Positions 24,335-33,090 of a stretch of 64,000 nucleotides of DNA are shown piece after piece; the stretch's first letter is position 1, and each line of letters opens with the position of its first letter. The notes below the pieces were generated by a model. It was not told the origin of the DNA. It did no database searches and saw only the letters and a list, made by a program, of their open reading frames with translations. The position numbers and the translations under genes are program-made. This stretch comes from Anthropogastromicrobium aceti (GTDB lineage: Bacteria > Bacillota > Clostridia > Lachnospirales > Lachnospiraceae). The stretch lies in the NCBI RefSeq assembly GCF_025567095.1, contig NZ_JAOQJH010000004.1, one strand, 5' to 3'.

Positions 24335-25198
24335 ATGTTAGTAACAGCTGAAGAGATGCTTAAGAAAGCAAAGGCCGGCAAGTATGCAGTAGGCCAGTTC
24401 AATATCAATAACCTGGAGTGGACCAAGGCAATCCTTGCAACCGCACAGGAACTGCAGAGCCCGGTTATCCTTGGTGTTTCCGAGGGTGCTGGTAAGTATA
24501 TGACCGGTTTCGGTACAGTAGCAGCTATGGTAAAGGCTATGATTGAGGAAATGAACATCACTGTTCCGGTTGCTCTGCATCTGGATCATGGAACCTATGA
24601 AGGATGCTATAAGTGCATCAAGGCTGGTTTCTCCTCCATCATGTTTGATGGTTCTCATCTGCCGATCGAAGAGAATATCGAGAAGACCAAGGAGCTTGTT
24701 GCTGTATGCAAGGGCATGGGAATGTCTCTTGAGGCAGAAGTTGGTTCTATCGGCGGCGAGGAAGATGGCGTTGTAGGTATGGGCGAGTGTGCAGATCCAG
24801 AAGAGTGCAAGAAAATTGCTGATCTTGGTGTAACCATGCTGGCAGCAGGTATCGGAAACATTCACGGTGTATATCCGGCTAACTGGAAGGGATTAAGCTT
24901 TGAGACACTGGCAGCAGTAAGCGAGAAGGTTGGCGATATGCCGCTTGTTCTTCACGGTGGTACAGGTATCCCGGCTGACATGATTAAGAAGGCAATCTCT
25001 CTGGGCGTTTCCAAGATCAATGTAAACACAGAGTGCCAGTTGTCCTTCGCAGCAGCTACTCGTGAGTATATCGAGGCTGGCAAGGATCAGAAGGGTAAGG
25101 GCTTTGACCCAAGAAAGCTGTTAGCACCAGGTGCTGAGGCAATCAAGGCTACCGTTAAGGAAAAGATGGAGCTGTTCGGTTCTGTAGGTAAGGCTTGA
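24335..25198 (+). CDS. fba: Class II fructose-bisphosphate aldolase
   Basis: ATG 24335 is chosen because AAAGGAGG sits upstream and the protein then starts 'MLVTAEEMLKKAKAGKYAVGQFN', the normal beginning of class II aldolases. In 287 residues the zinc ligands are seen in 'HLDHGTYE', 'GNIHGVY' and 'VLHGGTGIP', and 'ISKINVNTE'-like 'VSKINVNTE' binds phosphate. It splits fructose 1,6-bisphosphate to dihydroxyacetone phosphate and glyceraldehyde 3-phosphate in glycolysis. Codon use is biased to highly expressed codons (GGT, GTT, CTG), unlike most neighbours. Single-gene unit. Confidence 0.96.
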   Translation: MLVTAEEMLKKAKAGKYAVGQFNINNLEWTKAILATAQELQSPVILGVSEGAGKYMTGFGTVAAMVKAMIEEMNITVPVALHLDHGTYEGCYKCIKAGFSSIMFDGSHLPIEENIEKTKELVAVCKGMGMSLEAEVGSIGGEEDGVVGMGECADPEECKKIADLGVTMLAAGIGNIHGVYPANWKGLSFETLAAVSEKVGDMPLVLHGGTGIPADMIKKAISLGVSKINVNTECQLSFAAATREYIEAGKDQKGKGFDPRKLLAPGAEAIKATVKEKMELFGSVGKA

Positions 25199-25279
25199 AA
25201 CAAATAAGACAATTATCGTTCAGGTTTAGCGTGAAAAAGAGGAATATTTCACAAAAGTGAAACGATTCTGGAAAAACAC

Positions 25280-25399
25280 TTGCTTTTCTGAATGAAAAGG
25301 TGTATTTTATTGTCATCAGTGATTGAAACAGACAATCACGACCTGACTGGAACAAGGGCGTTCTTATCTTAGTTGATAAGGGCGCTCTTTCTTTTACTT
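25280..25399 (+). promoter_or_regulatory. glnN promoter and two-hairpin leader with terminator
   Basis: TTGCTT (25280-25285) and TATTTT (25303-25308), 17 apart, give a start near 25315. Stem 1 is GTGATTG/CAATCAC (25319-25325/25333-25339). Stem 2 runs 25355-25368 with 25375-25388 around the hexaloop TTAGTT: 14 pairs including three G-U, followed by a T-rich tract. It can terminate inside the glnN leader, or may simply end fba readthrough. The remaining 120 bases up to glnN show a possible secondary promoter only. Confidence 0.55.
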
Positions 25400-25519
25400 T
25401 ATCATAGTAAAGTGGTCGATAATATATCAGCTCAGTCAGGTGGCTCTGCAGAATAGCTTAACAGAAGAAAAGGCAGCAGACAGAGCGTTATATCAGTATA
25501 GAATGAGAGGGTTGAAAAC

Positions 25520-27625
25520 ATGAGCGGCAGAATTACAGAGTTATTTAACAACAATGTTTTTACAGATGCTGAGATGAAGGCTCGTCTTCCGAAGAAGGTT
25601 TATAATGAAGTGAAGGCGTGCAAGCTGGATAAGGGATCTGCAGACATCGTTGCACAGGCAGTAAGAGACTGGGCAATTGAGAAAGGTGCAACACATTTTA
25701 CACATGTATTTGAACCACTGACAATGCTTACTGCAGAGAAGCATGACTCCTTCGTTTCGCTTCCAGATGAAGATGGTAAGGTCATGATGGATTTTACCGG
25801 AAAAGAATTGTGTGAGTCCGAGCCAGATGGTTCATCCTTCCCGTCAGGTGGTATTCGTGATACCTCTCGCGCAAGATCTTACACTTCATGGGATATGACT
25901 TCACCGATTTACGTAAAGGAGGATGCAATTGGAACCATTCTTTGTATCCCGGCAGCATTCTGCTCATACACAGGTGAAGCACTTGATGCAAAGACACCGC
26001 TTCTTCGTTCTATGGACGCAGTAAGTGAGCAGGGTGTCAGACTTCTTCGTCTGTTAGGAAACACTACATCTACAAAGGTGACTGCAGGTGTTGGACCTGA
26101 GCAGGAGTATTTCATTGTAGACAGAGATAAATATTTACAGAGAGATGACCTTGTATTTACAGGTCGTACACTGTTTGGCGCACCGGCTCCAAAGGGACAG
26201 GAACTCGATGATCAGTATTTTGGTGTAATTCCGGAGCGTGTTGGTTCCTTTATGAAGGAGCTAAACGAAGAGCTGTGGAGATTTGGTATCACTGCAAAGA
26301 CACAGCATAACGAGGTTGCGCCAGGACAGCATGAGGTTGCTCCGATTTTCTCTGTGACAAACGTTGCAGCAGACAGCAACCTGCTTTTAATGGATACATT
26401 AAAGAAGGTTGCAACACGTCACGGTCTTGTATGTTTGCTTCATGAGAAGCCATTTGCAGGCGTAAATGGTTCTGGTAAGCACAACAACTGGTCTCTTTCC
26501 ACAGATGATGGTATTAATCTGTTTAAGCCAAGCAAGAAGCCAGAGACTGATACTCGCTTCCAGTTAGTTGTTGGCTGCGTTATGAAGGCAGTGAAAAAGC
26601 ATGCACTTCTTCTTCGTACCGCTGCTTCTAACCCAGGAAATGATCATCGTTTGGGTGCAAATGAGGCACCGCCAGCAATTATTTCTATCTTCTTAGGTGA
26701 TCAGATTGGTGGTGTAGTTGATCAGATCATCGAAAAGGGATATGCAGATTCATCTATTCCAGCTGGAATGCTTGATCTTGGTGTAAAGGAGTGCCCGGCT
26801 GTTGATAAGGATCCGACCGACCGTAACCGTACATCACCATTTGCATTTACCGGAAACCGTTTTGAGTTTAGAATGGTTGCTTCATCCTGCAACGTTGCAG
26901 AGCCAAACATTGTATTAAATGCAATGATGGCAGAAGCATTCTCTGATGCAGCAGATGCAATTGAGGCAAAGCTTAGAGAAGGTAAGCACACAGATGTTGC
27001 TATTCGCGAAGTGACTGCAGAGTTTATCCGTGAGAACAAGGATATCTACTTTAACGGAAACGGATATACTGATGAGTGGGTTGCAGAGGCCGAAAGACGT
27101 GGTCTTCCAAATGTAAAGACATGGGTTGACTCCATCAAGTCTGTTACAGAGCCAACGACGGTAGAGATGTATGAGAAGTTCCACATCTTAACAAAGAGAG
27201 AGCTTGAGGCTCGTGCAGAAGTCTTCTATGAGACATACAGCAAGACTTTAAATATTGAAGCAGGTACAATGATTGATATGGTAACAAAGAAGATCATTCC
27301 GGCTGTTATCAAGTATGAGAACAATCTGGCTGCATCTGTAAATACTATTAAGTCTGCATACGCAGCAGCAAACATCTCCACTCAGGAGGGTATGCTTCAT
27401 GAGATTGCAGAGCTTCTTGGTGAAACATATAAGGCATTAAAGAAGTTAAGTGATGTTCACGCAAAGGCTGTTGCTATGGAAGGAAAAGAGCAGGCATTCT
27501 ATTATAAGGATGTTGTAAAGGAAGCAATGGATGAGCTACGTGCACCAGTTGATAAGCTTGAGGTATTAGTAGAGCGCAAGGTATGGCCGATGCCAACATA
27601 TGGCGATCTTCTGTTTGAAATCTAA
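25520..27625 (+). CDS. glnN: Type III glutamine synthetase
   Basis: The 701-residue protein is the large GlnN class, far longer than the roughly 440-470 residue GlnA. It shows the type III features 'SFPSGGIRDTSRARSYTSWD' near the N-terminus, the ammonia/metal motif 'GVGPEQEYFIVD', 'QHNEVAPGQHEVAP' and the ATP-binding 'KPFAGVNGSGKHNNWS'. It makes glutamine from glutamate, ammonia and ATP as a cytoplasmic dodecamer. AGAGGG lies ahead of ATG 25520. It is monocistronic between a terminator-bearing leader and a strong 3' terminator. No GlnR or ANTAR-type regulator is adjacent. Confidence 0.97.
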   Translation: MSGRITELFNNNVFTDAEMKARLPKKVYNEVKACKLDKGSADIVAQAVRDWAIEKGATHFTHVFEPLTMLTAEKHDSFVSLPDEDGKVMMDFTGKELCESEPDGSSFPSGGIRDTSRARSYTSWDMTSPIYVKEDAIGTILCIPAAFCSYTGEALDAKTPLLRSMDAVSEQGVRLLRLLGNTTSTKVTAGVGPEQEYFIVDRDKYLQRDDLVFTGRTLFGAPAPKGQELDDQYFGVIPERVGSFMKELNEELWRFGITAKTQHNEVAPGQHEVAPIFSVTNVAADSNLLLMDTLKKVATRHGLVCLLHEKPFAGVNGSGKHNNWSLSTDDGINLFKPSKKPETDTRFQLVVGCVMKAVKKHALLLRTAASNPGNDHRLGANEAPPAIISIFLGDQIGGVVDQIIEKGYADSSIPAGMLDLGVKECPAVDKDPTDRNRTSPFAFTGNRFEFRMVASSCNVAEPNIVLNAMMAEAFSDAADAIEAKLREGKHTDVAIREVTAEFIRENKDIYFNGNGYTDEWVAEAERRGLPNVKTWVDSIKSVTEPTTVEMYEKFHILTKRELEARAEVFYETYSKTLNIEAGTMIDMVTKKIIPAVIKYENNLAASVNTIKSAYAAANISTQEGMLHEIAELLGETYKALKKLSDVHAKAVAMEGKEQAFYYKDVVKEAMDELRAPVDKLEVLVERKVWPMPTYGDLLFEI

Positions 27626-27681
27626 AAACAAAAGTGATTGTGAATGTGCTTCTGAATACTTAATAAAATATAAAAGAATGC

Positions 27682-27720
27682 ATAGCTGTCCGAAAATTCT
27701 TCGGACAGCTATCTTTTTTA
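27682..27720 (+). terminator. glnN terminator
   Basis: ATAGCTGTCCGAA (27682-27694) pairs with TTCGGACAGCTAT (27700-27712), followed by CTTTTTT. Confidence 0.9.
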
Positions 27721-27721
27721 C

Positions 27722-27751
27722 TTGACAATCAATAGTAGATAAAGGTAGAAT
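27722..27751 (+). promoter_or_regulatory. Promoter of the membrane protein / BlaI-type pair
   Basis: TTGACA (27722-27727), 18 bases, TAGAAT (27746-27751), directly behind the glnN terminator. Confidence 0.7.
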
Positions 27752-27787
27752 AAGTATATATGTGTACAGAAAGGCGTGGTTATTTCT

Positions 27788-28747
27788 ATGGGGATAACGA
27801 ATATTTTATTATTGGTATTAGGATATGTTCTACTGTTATTTAGTACAAAGCTAGTCAATGGAGGCGGAATTTCTATTATGAGAAAAGGACCGACATCCGA
27901 TGCGCAGGAGCGAATTTTTTCCTGGTTTGCACTTAGCTTGATGCCATTTTTAAGCATAGCAATCTCAGGTGGTGTATTAGGTCTTGGGAACATGGTATTT
28001 ACAGCAGCGCTGACAGCTGGTGTACTGCAGCTTCTTTTGATCTATGGAATGCTTGGAATCACTGGAACGTACCGTCTCGCAGGCAATGCACTTCGCGATC
28101 TTGTGCTTCTTCTTGTTTGCGTTGTGCTTCTGATTGTTTGTACTAACTACACCTGGAGTAAAGGTCATCCAGCAAGCACGATCTCTAGGGGAATGGGTCT
28201 TTTTCTTTGTGTTCTTGCAGTAGCGTTTACTGTGTGGATGCTTCCTTATTTTATGGGAAAAAACCGTAAGCTTCAGCGCCGTCCTGATACGGATTTTGTT
28301 CCGGCAATTGTGTTTACACTTGTGGGACTTGCACTGGCAGGTCTTGGCGGTGTTCTTCTTATGAATAATACGGCAGCGCTTACCCATGCGCTGAACATAG
28401 AGCAGGGTGTGCTTGGTGTTGCTGTGATCGGCGTAGGCCTTGTACTTCCAGAGTATGTGCGTGTAGCAAGAAAGTACTGGATGAACACACAAAAACCAGT
28501 ATCAATGCATTTGACACTTGCTACTGGAAATCTTGGATTATTGCTTATGATAGGTCTTAGTGCAGTAATTTCACCTATTATTGTTACATTTGCAGGTGCG
28601 TACCTGCTGCTTGCATGTGTGGTGGCGATTATCGTATTTGGTATTTTGTTCTACGTAGGCGGTGAAGTTGGAAAAATTAAGGCGATTTTGTTTTTAGCTG
28701 GTTTTGCTCTTGTTTTTGTGCTTCTTATGAAGTTTAGCCTGCATTAA
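27788..28747 (+). CDS. Polytopic membrane protein, function unknown
   Basis: The 319-residue protein has about ten hydrophobic helices and almost no soluble domain. Charged loops include 'MRKGPTSDAQERIFSW' and 'GKNRKLQRRPDTD'. It has no HExxH metallopeptidase motif, which rules out a BlaR1/MecR1-type sensor, and no transporter signature I recognise. ATG 27788 is used; GTG 27776 overlaps the AAAGG site. It lies 32 bp ahead of the BlaI-type repressor under a shared promoter, so it may be a target or partner of that repressor (inference). Confidence 0.6.
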   Translation: MGITNILLLVLGYVLLLFSTKLVNGGGISIMRKGPTSDAQERIFSWFALSLMPFLSIAISGGVLGLGNMVFTAALTAGVLQLLLIYGMLGITGTYRLAGNALRDLVLLLVCVVLLIVCTNYTWSKGHPASTISRGMGLFLCVLAVAFTVWMLPYFMGKNRKLQRRPDTDFVPAIVFTLVGLALAGLGGVLLMNNTAALTHALNIEQGVLGVAVIGVGLVLPEYVRVARKYWMNTQKPVSMHLTLATGNLGLLLMIGLSAVISPIIVTFAGAYLLLACVVAIIVFGILFYVGGEVGKIKAILFLAGFALVFVLLMKFSLH

Positions 28748-28779
28748 GCAACAAATTAGGAGAAAGAGAGGGAGAAGTT

Positions 28780-29163
28780 ATGCTGTTTTCGGATATTACG
28801 GATTGTGAAATGCTAGTTTATCGATGTATTCAGGAAGCTGATAATGAAATTGGTCTGGTTGGCATCATGGATGAACTTGAAAAGAAATACCAGAAGGACT
28901 GGAAACGTTCAACGGTATGTACATTTATTGCACATTTGATTGAAAAAGGTTATGTAAATGGAAGAAGAGAAGGACGTGTGTTCTACTATTCTTCAGCAAT
29001 CAATGATAAGAAGTTTTTGGAAGCACAGGTAAAGCAATTCATGAATTTCTGGTTTGACGGATCTCTCGAAGAACTGGTGCAGTATGCATGCTTGGCTAAA
29101 GGAATTTCAAAGAAGAATGCAGCTGAGGTTGTAGCTGCGATAAAGGAGCTTGAAAAGAAGTAA
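28780..29163 (+). CDS. BlaI/MecI/CopY-family transcriptional repressor
   Basis: The 127-residue winged-helix protein shows the family layout: 'DITDCEMLVYRCIQEA' helix 1, recognition region 'DWKRSTVCTFIAHLIEKGYV', wing 'GRREGRVFYYSSAI', then a C-terminal dimerisation helix region 'FWFDGSLEELVQYACL'. Family members repress beta-lactamase or copper genes and are inactivated by a BlaR1-type protease or a metal; neither is encoded nearby. GGGAG precedes ATG 28780. A paralogue lies at 38944-39327. Confidence 0.88.
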   Translation: MLFSDITDCEMLVYRCIQEADNEIGLVGIMDELEKKYQKDWKRSTVCTFIAHLIEKGYVNGRREGRVFYYSSAINDKKFLEAQVKQFMNFWFDGSLEELVQYACLAKGISKKNAAEVVAAIKELEKK

Positions 29164-29165
29164 GA

Positions 29166-29198
29166 AGATGCTGCAGAGTTCCCTGCGGCATCTTTCTC
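29166..29198 (+). terminator. Terminator after the BlaI-type gene
   Basis: AGATGCTGCAG pairs with CTGCGGCATCT with one mismatch, followed by a short T-rich tract. Confidence 0.7.
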
Positions 29199-29228
29199 AT
29201 TTATTGAGGTGAAAGGATCTGAAGAATT

Positions 29229-32099
29229 ATGGAAAACCAGAATACACCATTGTGGGATGCCTCGCTTGACATCAATGAACGGTTAGACTGGCTGCTTGAG
29301 GCACTGAATCTGGATGAAAAATGCAGGATGTTCTCGACGCTTACACCAGAAGTGGCGCGTCTTGGAATCCGAAGTACTTATCTGGGTGAAGAAGCTGCTC
29401 ATGGTGTGGAAGCAAAGCATGATCGAAGCGTAAACTGGGGAGCACCGAAGCCGACAACGACATTTCCACAGCCGTTTGGTATGAGTCAGACTTGGGATAC
29501 TAAGCTTATGGAAAAAATGGGGGCAGCCGTTGGAGATGAGGCACGAATCCTCTATTATCGAGAGGGTGAACATGGCGGTCTATGTCGTTGGGCACCGATG
29601 GCGGAGCCAGAGCGTGATCCACGTTTTGGAAGGACAGAAGAAGGATTTGGCGAAGATCCCCATTTGGGTGGTCAAATGGCATCTGCTTATATAAAGGGGA
29701 TGCGTGGTGATAATCCTAACTATATAAAAACAGCAGCTACGCTTAAATATTTTACCGGTTATAATTCAGAAGATCGGCCACTTCGTGTATCAATTGATCC
29801 GCGCAGCTTTTATGAATATTATTTGGAGCCGTATCGCAGGTGCATCATAGAAGGTGGTGCAGAAGGCGTTATGACAGCAAGTAATGCAATCAATGGCACA
29901 CCAGCACTTTTGGGCGATCATTTACAGGAGGTACTTCGTAAAGAGTGGCGTTTTAGCGGTCATATCGTTGGAAATGAATGTTCGCTAGAAGAACTGTGTC
30001 AGGATGAGCGTTTTTCTGACAGGGAAAAGACAGCAGCGCTTGCAATAAAGGCAGGCGTGGATTGTTTTGCTGATGAGCCTGAGTTTGTGGAAGCAGCGGT
30101 GCGCGGTGCTTACGACAGAAATCTTCTTTCAATGCAGGACATTAATCAGGCGGTGCGCCGCAGCTTTGCGACAAGGATTCGTCTTGGTATGTTTAATAAA
30201 AAAGAAGATGATCCATTTGCAAATCCAGATGAATCACTTTTAGGCGGCAGTGATCATGCTGATTTGTCACGTCAGGCTGGACGAGAGGCAATTGTACTTT
30301 TGAAAAATGAAGAACAGATATTGCCTATTTCTCCAAAAGAAAAAGAAAAAATTGCAGTAATAGGACCATTGGCAAATGAATGGTTTAAGGATTGGAATGG
30401 AGGTATCCCGCCATATCGTATTTCACCGTATGAAGGAATAAGAGATGCATTTGGTGAAGATTGTGTGACTTACACAGATGGAAAAAAGCGTCTTTGTCTT
30501 CGTTGTGGAGAGAGGTTTGTCTGTCTGACGCAAGAAGGACGACTGGCGCTGGGTTCGCGCTCAGAGGCTGAGGAATTTGTTATAACTGACTGGGGACAGG
30601 GAAAAATGAATCTGCAGGCGGCATCGACAGGATGCTATCTGACAAGCGTAGATGAGAATGGAAAGTTATTTGCAAACCGCAGTGAGGCATTTGGGCGTCA
30701 TGTAAAAGAATGCTTTTGTGTGGAGATGCTGTCAGATGGACGTTTTCGCCTGACAACATGGCGTGGACGTGATGTGTATTGGGACAGCGAGGGTATGCTT
30801 CGTGCAGCAACAGATGAGCAGGTTGGCATTGGCTGGCCAGGCGAAAATCGTGCATTATTTGGAATTGAGCAGACTTGGGATGGTACGGCTCGTGCAGTGA
30901 CTTTAGCATCAGAGGCTGATAAAGTAGTTATTGTACTTGGAACAAATCCAGTGATCAATGGTCAGATAGGACAGGACAGGGAGAAGTATGGACTTCCAAG
31001 TGCTCAGATAGCATTGTTTGAAGCTGTGAAAAAGGTGAATGAGCAGGTGATCGTCGTTGTTGTAAGCAACTATCCGCACGATCTGATGCCGTTACAGGAA
31101 GCAAAAGCCATTCTCTTTACGCCGTCTGGCTGTCAGGAACTGGGAAGAGCTATTGCAGATGTTATGTCTGGCTCATATAATCCGTCAGGAAGACTGAATA
31201 TGACATGGTATTCATCATTTGAAGATCTTCCGGCAAAAAATGAATGTGATATTATTCGCACGCGCCAGACTTATCAATATTATAGAGGCAAAAAACAATA
31301 TCCGTTTGGATATGGATTGTCCTATACCTCGTTTGTATATGATATTTTCGCAGTGGAGCAGGAAAAGGAGCAGCTTAAGGCTGTGCTTCGTGTGCGAAAT
31401 ACTGGAAATTGTGATGGTGCAAAGGTTATCCAAATTTATGCGGCAAAGGAGGAAGCGTCACTTATACGACCAGATAAAAAGCTTGTCGGTTTTGCATTTG
31501 TTATGCTCCATGCAAATGAAGCTAAGGAAGTGACAATTAAAATTCCATTTAGAGAGCTGATGATCTATGATGTGATTACAGAAAGCATGATGCTTTCCGA
31601 TGGTGGATATCGAATCTGGATAGGAGAGGATGCAGATACACAGGCACAGATAATAGAAAGTGATGGCACTAAGCGTCCAGCGCAGGCTATTGTCTGCCTT
31701 GAGGGTGATATTCGTATTCGTCGTGATTTTGCCAATATTACAGGAGCCTGGCTTTATGATGAGTGCAGAAATGTGAGAATCTCAAAACGGGAGGGTGTTC
31801 AAGTTGTCTGCATCAGCAATAAGGCGCAGGAAGCGATGATGGAGTACACAATGGGTGATAATGACAGCCTTGGCAGCGAGCTTCATTTGAAGCTTTATGC
31901 GATAGAAGGCAGTAAGTTAAAAATCACCATAAATGATAAAGATTCACAGATGTTTGCGCTAAACACGCAGGGCATGATTCAGGAGGTTTGCATAAACCTT
32001 TCTGAGGAAATGGCAGTCTGGGGATATGTGGATGAAATCATTACATTGAAGCTTTCTATGAAGGGTGTTATGGGCATTAGTTATTTCTGGTTTGAATAA
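29229..32099 (+). CDS. Glycoside hydrolase family 3-like protein with beta-trefoil-like insert; catalytic residues apparently substituted
   Basis: The 956-residue protein follows GH3 order: N-terminal barrel (about 10-330, 'RWAPMAEPERDPRFGRTEEGFGEDP' region and 'AATLKYFTGYNSE'), C-terminal sandwich (about 350-650), and FnIII-like domain (about 690-770, 'YPFGYGLSYTSF'), plus a further C-terminal domain of about 150 residues. An insert (about 412-545, 'GCYLTSVDENGKLFANRSEA') resembles a fascin/beta-trefoil fold. Where GH3 enzymes have the nucleophile Asp ('VxDGG' or 'VSDC'), this reads 'IVGNECS', giving Asn249. The usual acid/base segment ('NGRExxDR') reads 'INGQIGQDR' (577-584), without Glu. 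No signal peptide, so cytoplasmic. Hydrolase activity is doubtful. Confidence 0.85.
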   Translation: MENQNTPLWDASLDINERLDWLLEALNLDEKCRMFSTLTPEVARLGIRSTYLGEEAAHGVEAKHDRSVNWGAPKPTTTFPQPFGMSQTWDTKLMEKMGAAVGDEARILYYREGEHGGLCRWAPMAEPERDPRFGRTEEGFGEDPHLGGQMASAYIKGMRGDNPNYIKTAATLKYFTGYNSEDRPLRVSIDPRSFYEYYLEPYRRCIIEGGAEGVMTASNAINGTPALLGDHLQEVLRKEWRFSGHIVGNECSLEELCQDERFSDREKTAALAIKAGVDCFADEPEFVEAAVRGAYDRNLLSMQDINQAVRRSFATRIRLGMFNKKEDDPFANPDESLLGGSDHADLSRQAGREAIVLLKNEEQILPISPKEKEKIAVIGPLANEWFKDWNGGIPPYRISPYEGIRDAFGEDCVTYTDGKKRLCLRCGERFVCLTQEGRLALGSRSEAEEFVITDWGQGKMNLQAASTGCYLTSVDENGKLFANRSEAFGRHVKECFCVEMLSDGRFRLTTWRGRDVYWDSEGMLRAATDEQVGIGWPGENRALFGIEQTWDGTARAVTLASEADKVVIVLGTNPVINGQIGQDREKYGLPSAQIALFEAVKKVNEQVIVVVVSNYPHDLMPLQEAKAILFTPSGCQELGRAIADVMSGSYNPSGRLNMTWYSSFEDLPAKNECDIIRTRQTYQYYRGKKQYPFGYGLSYTSFVYDIFAVEQEKEQLKAVLRVRNTGNCDGAKVIQIYAAKEEASLIRPDKKLVGFAFVMLHANEAKEVTIKIPFRELMIYDVITESMMLSDGGYRIWIGEDADTQAQIIESDGTKRPAQAIVCLEGDIRIRRDFANITGAWLYDECRNVRISKREGVQVVCISNKAQEAMMEYTMGDNDSLGSELHLKLYAIEGSKLKITINDKDSQMFALNTQGMIQEVCINLSEEMAVWGYVDEIITLKLSMKGVMGISYFWFE

Positions 32100-32130
32100 T
32101 TACGAATTAAATAATAAGGGAGAATAGATC

Positions 32131-33063
32131 ATGGAAGAAAAGAATACAACTATGGGAACAACTGAAACAATGGAGGATTACAAGGAGGCACTTGAGGCAT
32201 CCTATCGCAGAATCCGTCCAGGTGATATCGTGACAGGAACAGTTATCGATGTAAATGATCAGGATGTGACAATTGATTTTAATTACTATGCACCAGGCAG
32301 AATCCCAGTGACTGAGTTAAGCGATGATCCAACATATCATGTACTGGAAAATGTCGCAGTTGGTGATACACTTACTGCAACAGTTGTAAAGACAGATGAT
32401 GGTGCCGGAAATATGCTTCTTTCCTGCAAGGATGCAGCTGAGGAGTTGGCATGGGATAAACTGCAGGAAGCACAGAAAACAAAGAAGGTTTACCATGTAA
32501 AGGTGGCAGGTGCTGTAAATGGCGGATGTGTAGCTTATGTAGAAGGTGTGCGCGGATTCATCCCGGCATCGAAGCTTGCATTAGAATATGTAGAGGAGCC
32601 GGCAGATTACTTAAATAAGGAGCTTGATGTTCAGGTAATATCAGTGGATGAGGGAGCAAAGAGAGTAGTTCTGTCTGCAAAGGAGCTTCTTTTGGCTAAA
32701 GTTATGGAAGAAAAGAACAAGAAGATCAACAAGTATACAGTTGGCACTGTTATGGAAGGAACAGTTGAACAGTTAAAGGATTACGGTGCATTTGTAAATA
32801 TTGGTGATGGAATTACAGGACTGGTTCATATTTCACAGATCAGTGACAGAAGATTAAAGCATCCAAGTCAGGTATTAAAGGAAGGCGATAAGGTTAAGGT
32901 AAAGATTATAAAGATCGAGAACAATAAGATTTCCTTAAGTATCCGTGAGGCAGCTGAGCTTACAAGCCGTGAGGTAGAGGAGGAAGGACCAGCTGAGTAC
33001 GAGGATAACGGTGCAGCAGCAACAGGTCTTGGCGCACTGCTTAAGGAATTTAAGTTAAATTAA
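32131..33063 (+). CDS. S1-domain RNA-binding protein (ribosomal protein S1-like)
   Basis: The 310-residue protein contains three S1/OB-fold repeats: about 29-97 ('RPGDIVTGTVIDVNDQDVTI'), 115-183 (weaker, 'GCVAYVEGVRGFIPASKLAL') and 205-275 ('VGTVMEGTVEQLKDYGAFVN' ... 'GLVHISQIS'). Such short S1-like proteins in Firmicutes bind mRNA; some are annotated rpsA, but the six-repeat E. coli type is not present. The C-terminal tail is acidic. GGGAG precedes ATG 32131. Confidence 0.92.
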   Translation: MEEKNTTMGTTETMEDYKEALEASYRRIRPGDIVTGTVIDVNDQDVTIDFNYYAPGRIPVTELSDDPTYHVLENVAVGDTLTATVVKTDDGAGNMLLSCKDAAEELAWDKLQEAQKTKKVYHVKVAGAVNGGCVAYVEGVRGFIPASKLALEYVEEPADYLNKELDVQVISVDEGAKRVVLSAKELLLAKVMEEKNKKINKYTVGTVMEGTVEQLKDYGAFVNIGDGITGLVHISQISDRRLKHPSQVLKEGDKVKVKIIKIENNKISLSIREAAELTSREVEEEGPAEYEDNGAAATGLGALLKEFKLN

Positions 33064-33090
33064 GGTCTGATTTAAGAAAGGTGTGATTTT

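Noticed and set aside
25199..25519. A known glutamine riboswitch (glnA or Downstream-peptide type) in the glnN leader
   Set aside because: The conserved core sequences of those classes could not be found; only two stem-loops and a terminator are supported.
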